Below, in pieces: positions 5,357-8,477 of a stretch of DNA of 8,477 nt; the stretch's first letter is position 1, and each line of letters starts with the position of its first letter. The notes beneath the pieces were generated by a model. It was given only the letters and a program-made list of their open reading frames with translations. It searched no databases and was not told the DNA's origin. Source of the DNA: CBCPMX01 sp965120355. Lineage in GTDB: Bacteria > Bacillota > Clostridia > Oscillospirales > Oscillospiraceae. The stretch is from positions 1 to 8,477 of the forward strand of contig CBCPMX010000017.1 of assembly GCA_965120355.1 (NCBI GenBank), given 5' to 3'. A program made the position numbers and the translations under genes.

Positions 5357-6436
5357 ATGAAAGCGACGTTGATTTTAGCCAACGGCGCTGTTTTTTCGGG
5401 CAAAAGCATGGGAAGCGTCCGGGACAGCGTCTGTGAAATGGTTTTTAATACCTCCATGGTGGGGTACCAGGAAATCCTGACCGATCCGTCTTATGCGGGT
5501 CAGGGTGTGGTCATGACGTATCCTTTGATTGGAAACTATGGCGTCAACAGCGAGGATGAGGAGTCCAGACAACCGTGGCCAGAGGCAATGATTGTCCGCC
5601 GTCTGGCTGCCAGAGGCAGCAATTTCCGGTGTGAGGGGGAGCTGGACGATTATCTGAAGGCCCATGATATCACGGGTATCTGTGGCGTAGACACCCGGGC
5701 AATTACCCGTATTTTGCGGGATCAGGGCACTATGAACGGCCTTATTACCACAGCGGAAGCGCCGGATGTGGCGGCTCTGCTGCCCATGATTCGCGCATAC
5801 CGCGTGGAAGGGACAGTGGAAAAGACCACCCGGCCGGCGGTGCAGCGGTATGAGAACAACGGTCCCCGGGTGGCGCTGCTGGACTTTGGCGTCAAGGAGA
5901 ATATGATTCGGTCTTTGCACCGGCGCGGCTGCGATGTGACGGTATTCCCGGCCCATACGGCCATGGAGACAGTGCTGGGCGGCGGCTTTGACGGCGTGAT
6001 GCTCTCCAATGGCCCCGGCGATCCGGCAGACTGCACGGCGATCATCAGTGAGCTGAAAAAGCTCTTTGACGCGGAAATTCCAGTGTTTGCGGTGTGTCTG
6101 GGGCATCAGCTGATGGCGCTGGCGGCGGGCGCCACTACGGAGAAGCTGAAATACGGCCATCGAGGCGGCAACCATCCCGTCCGGGATGTGGCGGCGGGCC
6201 GCGTCTACATTACCTCTCAGAATCATGGCTATGTGGTCAAGGCAGAGTCTGTGGATCCGGCTGTGGCGGAGATCAGCCACTACAACGTCAATGACGGCAC
6301 GGTGGAGGGCCTGCGGTATCGGAACGGCCGCATTTTCACGGTACAGTTTCACCCGGAGGCCGCCCCTGGCCCTTGCGACACCGGGTATCTGTTCGATCAG
6401 TTTGTAGAACAAATGGGAGGTGTGCGCCATGCCTAA
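5357..6436 (+). CDS. carA: Carbamoyl phosphate synthetase, small (glutaminase) subunit
   Basis: CarA hydrolyses glutamine and passes the ammonia to CarB for carbamoyl phosphate, the shared precursor of pyrimidines and arginine. The 359-residue product is near the usual length (about 350-380). Residues 1 to about 150 are the CarA-specific N-terminal domain, with NTSMVGYQEILTDPSY (31-46) and GVDTRAITR (110-118). The class I glutamine amidotransferase domain follows: SNGPGDP (217-223), nucleophile C247 in FAVCLGHQ, and H332/E334 in FHPEAAPGP complete the catalytic triad. I chose the ATG at 5357 because AAGGGG (5344-5349) is 7 bases upstream and the family's N-terminus begins there. In-frame ATGs at 5330 and 5300 exist; the first has an SD directly abutting it and both would add a non-family, Arg-rich stretch. 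The stop overlaps carB by 8 bases. Confidence 0.97.
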   Translation: MKATLILANGAVFSGKSMGSVRDSVCEMVFNTSMVGYQEILTDPSYAGQGVVMTYPLIGNYGVNSEDEESRQPWPEAMIVRRLAARGSNFRCEGELDDYLKAHDITGICGVDTRAITRILRDQGTMNGLITTAEAPDVAALLPMIRAYRVEGTVEKTTRPAVQRYENNGPRVALLDFGVKENMIRSLHRRGCDVTVFPAHTAMETVLGGGFDGVMLSNGPGDPADCTAIISELKKLFDAEIPVFAVCLGHQLMALAAGATTEKLKYGHRGGNHPVRDVAAGRVYITSQNHGYVVKAESVDPAVAEISHYNVNDGTVEGLRYRNGRIFTVQFHPEAAPGPCDTGYLFDQFVEQMGGVRHA

Positions 6437-8477
6437 AAAGCAGGAAATTCAAAAAGTCCTGGTCATCGGTTCCGGCCCCATTGTCATCGGCCAGGCGGCG
6501 GAGTTTGACTACGCCGGTACCCAGGCCTGCCGCGCGCTTCGGGAAGAGGGATGCGAGGTGGTGCTGGTCAATTCCAATCCGGCCACGATCATGACCGATA
6601 CGGACATTGCGGATCATGTCTATATTGAGCCTCTGAACACCGCGTCTCTGACCCAGATCCTGGAGATGGAGCGGCCCGACGCCGTTTTGCCTACGCTGGG
6701 CGGCCAGACGGGCCTGAATCTGGCTATGGCCCTGGCAGAGGAGGGAACCCTGGACCGTTTGGGTGTTGCGCTGCTGGGCACTTCCGCCGAGTCCATTCGA
6801 AAGGCGGAGGACCGTCAGGGCTTTAAGGATACCATGGAGGCCATTGGCCAGCCCTGTATCGAGTCGGTGGTGGTCAACGATGTGGCGGCTGCCGAGGAGT
6901 TTACCCAGCGGGTGGGGCTGCCGGTGATTATCCGTCCGGCCTATACGCTGGGCGGTACTGGCGGCGGCATTGCCTACACCATGGATGAATTGCGCACCAT
7001 CTGCGCGGGCGGCCTGCGGGAGAGCCGCGTTCACGAAGTGCTGGTGGAAAAATGTATCTCCGGCTGGAAAGAGATTGAATACGAGGTCATCCGCGACAGT
7101 GCCGGCAATGTGATCACGGTCTGCAATATGGAAAATTTGGACCCGGTGGGCGTCCATACCGGCGACTCCATCGTCGTGGCTCCGTCCCAGACGCTGGCGG
7201 ACAAGGAATATCAAATGCTGCGGACGGCGGCTCTGGAGATCATCTCTGCCCTGGAGATTGAAGGCGGCTGTAACGTGCAGTTCGCGCTGCACCCGGACAG
7301 CATGCAATACGCTGTCATTGAAGTCAACCCCCGGGTGTCCCGATCCTCAGCTCTGGCCTCCAAAGCCACTGGTTACCCCATTGCAAAAGTGGCGGCAAAA
7401 ATTGCGCTGGGGTATACGCTGGATGAAATCCCCAATGCCGTCACCGGTAAAACCTGTGCCTGCTTTGAGCCCGCGCTGGACTACTGCGTGGTGAAAATTC
7501 CCCGCTGGCCCTTTGACAAATTCGTCAGCGCAGACCGGACCCTGGGCACGCAGATGAAGGCCACCGGCGAAGTCATGGCCATCGGCAACAGTTTCGAATC
7601 TGCCCTGATGAAGGCGGTCCGGTCTTTGGAGCAGAATGTCAATTCCCTTCGGTTTGGCCCGGTGTCGGCGCTTTCCGACGAAGAAGTGCGCCAGCGGCTG
7701 CACTTGGTGGATGACCAGCGGCTGTATGTGGTAGCGGAGGCCATCCGCCGCGGTGTGCGCCTGGAAGAAATCCATGCCATCACCAAAATTGACCTGTGGT
7801 TTCTGGACCGTATTCAGGCGATTGTGGACATGGAACGCCGCCTGGAGACCGAACCGCTGACGCTGGAGCTGCTGGCGGAGGCCAAGGATATGGCGTTCCC
7901 CGACGATCTGATTGCGCAGTTCACGGGGCGGAGCAAGCGTGAGATCCAGACTCTGCGGGAAGCGCATGGCATTACCGCCGTGTTCAAAATGGTGGATACC
8001 TGCGCTGCTGAGTTCGACGCCGCTACGCCCTACTACTACGCCACCTATGACCAGGAAAACGAGGCCATTCCCGACAACAGCGGCAAGCGTAAGGTGCTGG
8101 TCTTGGGTTCTGGGCCGATTCGGATTGGCCAGGGGATTGAGTTTGACTATTGCTCCGTCCACTCTGTCTGGGCGCTGAAAAAATTGGGCTGCGAAACCGT
8201 TATCATCAACAACAACCCGGAAACGGTCTCGACGGACTTTGACGTGGCAGACCGGCTGTATTTTGAGCCGCTGACGCCGGAAGACGTGGAAAACGTGGTG
8301 CGCATCGAAAAGCCCTGGGGCGCTGTGGTCCAATTCGGCGGCCAGACGGCCATTAAGCTGACCCAGGCCCTGACGGATATGGGTGTGCCCATTCTGGGCA
8401 CCTCCGCCGAAGGTGTGGACGCCGCGGAGGACCGGGAGAAGTTTGACGAGATTCTGAAGCAGACCCGCATCTCCAAG
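6429..8477 (+). CDS. carB: Carbamoyl phosphate synthetase, large subunit (3' end beyond the window)
   Basis: CarB makes carbamoyl phosphate from bicarbonate, two ATP and the ammonia from CarA. The window holds the first 683 codons, in frame without a stop to the last base; the family is about 1,070 residues long. The N-terminal carboxyphosphate half begins with VIGSGPIVIGQAAEFDYAG. Then follow SNPATIMTD, LGGQTGLN, RPAYTLGGTGGG (the first Arg is residue 169, as I recall it in E. coli CarB), ENLDPVGVHTGDS and EVNPRVSRSSALASKATG. The allosteric/oligomerisation region covers about 400-553. The second, carbamate-phosphorylating half starts near residue 555 with VLVLGSGPIRIGQGIEFDY, showing the internal duplication typical of CarB. 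The start overlaps the carA end (ATGCCTAA, 6429-6436), with GGGAGG at 6415-6420 inside carA as ribosome site, so the two subunits are co-translated. The C-terminal regulatory domain is not visible. Confidence 0.97.
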   Translation, partial: MPKKQEIQKVLVIGSGPIVIGQAAEFDYAGTQACRALREEGCEVVLVNSNPATIMTDTDIADHVYIEPLNTASLTQILEMERPDAVLPTLGGQTGLNLAMALAEEGTLDRLGVALLGTSAESIRKAEDRQGFKDTMEAIGQPCIESVVVNDVAAAEEFTQRVGLPVIIRPAYTLGGTGGGIAYTMDELRTICAGGLRESRVHEVLVEKCISGWKEIEYEVIRDSAGNVITVCNMENLDPVGVHTGDSIVVAPSQTLADKEYQMLRTAALEIISALEIEGGCNVQFALHPDSMQYAVIEVNPRVSRSSALASKATGYPIAKVAAKIALGYTLDEIPNAVTGKTCACFEPALDYCVVKIPRWPFDKFVSADRTLGTQMKATGEVMAIGNSFESALMKAVRSLEQNVNSLRFGPVSALSDEEVRQRLHLVDDQRLYVVAEAIRRGVRLEEIHAITKIDLWFLDRIQAIVDMERRLETEPLTLELLAEAKDMAFPDDLIAQFTGRSKREIQTLREAHGITAVFKMVDTCAAEFDAATPYYYATYDQENEAIPDNSGKRKVLVLGSGPIRIGQGIEFDYCSVHSVWALKKLGCETVIINNNPETVSTDFDVADRLYFEPLTPEDVENVVRIEKPWGAVVQFGGQTAIKLTQALTDMGVPILGTSAEGVDAAEDREKFDEILKQTRISK

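Noticed and set aside
5375..8333. Long antisense open frames opposite carA and carB (up to about 350 codons)
   Set aside because: They mirror the real genes, whose GC-rich third positions remove stop codons on the opposite strand. Their translations show no family motif, while the forward frames carry full carA and carB signatures.
1..8477. tRNA, rRNA, CRISPR arrays, insertion sequences, phage genes
   Set aside because: No cloverleaf, no regularly spaced repeats, no transposase or integrase motif and no target-site duplications were seen on either strand.

Overview
The window looks like chromosomal DNA from a GC-rich anaerobic member of the Clostridia (Bacillota), probably of the Oscillospiraceae type. 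This is inferred from gene content: an Fe-S/FAD 'old yellow enzyme' of the FadH/Bai type, nrdR, a membrane DUF421 (YetF-like) protein coupled to a DUF4363 protein, and Gram-positive Shine-Dalgarno sites (AGGAGG, AGAGGA). No species can be fixed from the sequence alone. I see no tRNA, rRNA, insertion sequence, phage gene or CRISPR array.

Layout. 1-201: upstream region with an extended -10 promoter. 202-621 (+): a small flavodoxin-like protein, closed by a strong intrinsic terminator (661-698). 699-1152: gene-free stretch with several inverted repeats, including a perfect 15-bp stem (1007-1056) that probably ends the converging gene. 1153-3177 (-): a 674-residue 2,4-dienoyl-CoA reductase-type flavoenzyme. 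3178-3441: divergent control region with one well-formed sigma-A promoter in each direction. 3442-3897 (+): nrdR, the repressor of ribonucleotide reductase genes. 3898-3935: a 16-bp stem that separates nrdR from the converging operon. 3948-5002 (-): the two-gene operon DUF421 then DUF4363, with an ATGA overlap. 5003-5356: divergent control region holding a perfect 14-bp palindrome and a candidate carA promoter. 5357-8477 (+): carA, then the first 683 codons of carB, which runs off the window edge.

How the genes work together. carA and carB encode the glutaminase and synthetase subunits of carbamoyl phosphate synthetase, which feeds pyrimidine and arginine synthesis. They overlap by 8 nt and must be co-translated. 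DUF421 and DUF4363 form a membrane module of unknown biochemical role. The flavodoxin-like protein and the OYE-family reductase are convergent and separately terminated, so they are neighbours rather than an operon; a functional redox link is possible but not shown.

Novelty. Most of the window is ordinary housekeeping sequence and I do not see a clear new system. The points most worth a second look are the substrate of the FadH-like enzyme and its flavodoxin-like neighbour, the altered FMN loop of that flavodoxin, the 14-bp palindrome between DUF421 and carA, the arginine-rich in-frame leader before carA, and the unexplained structured gap at 699-1152.
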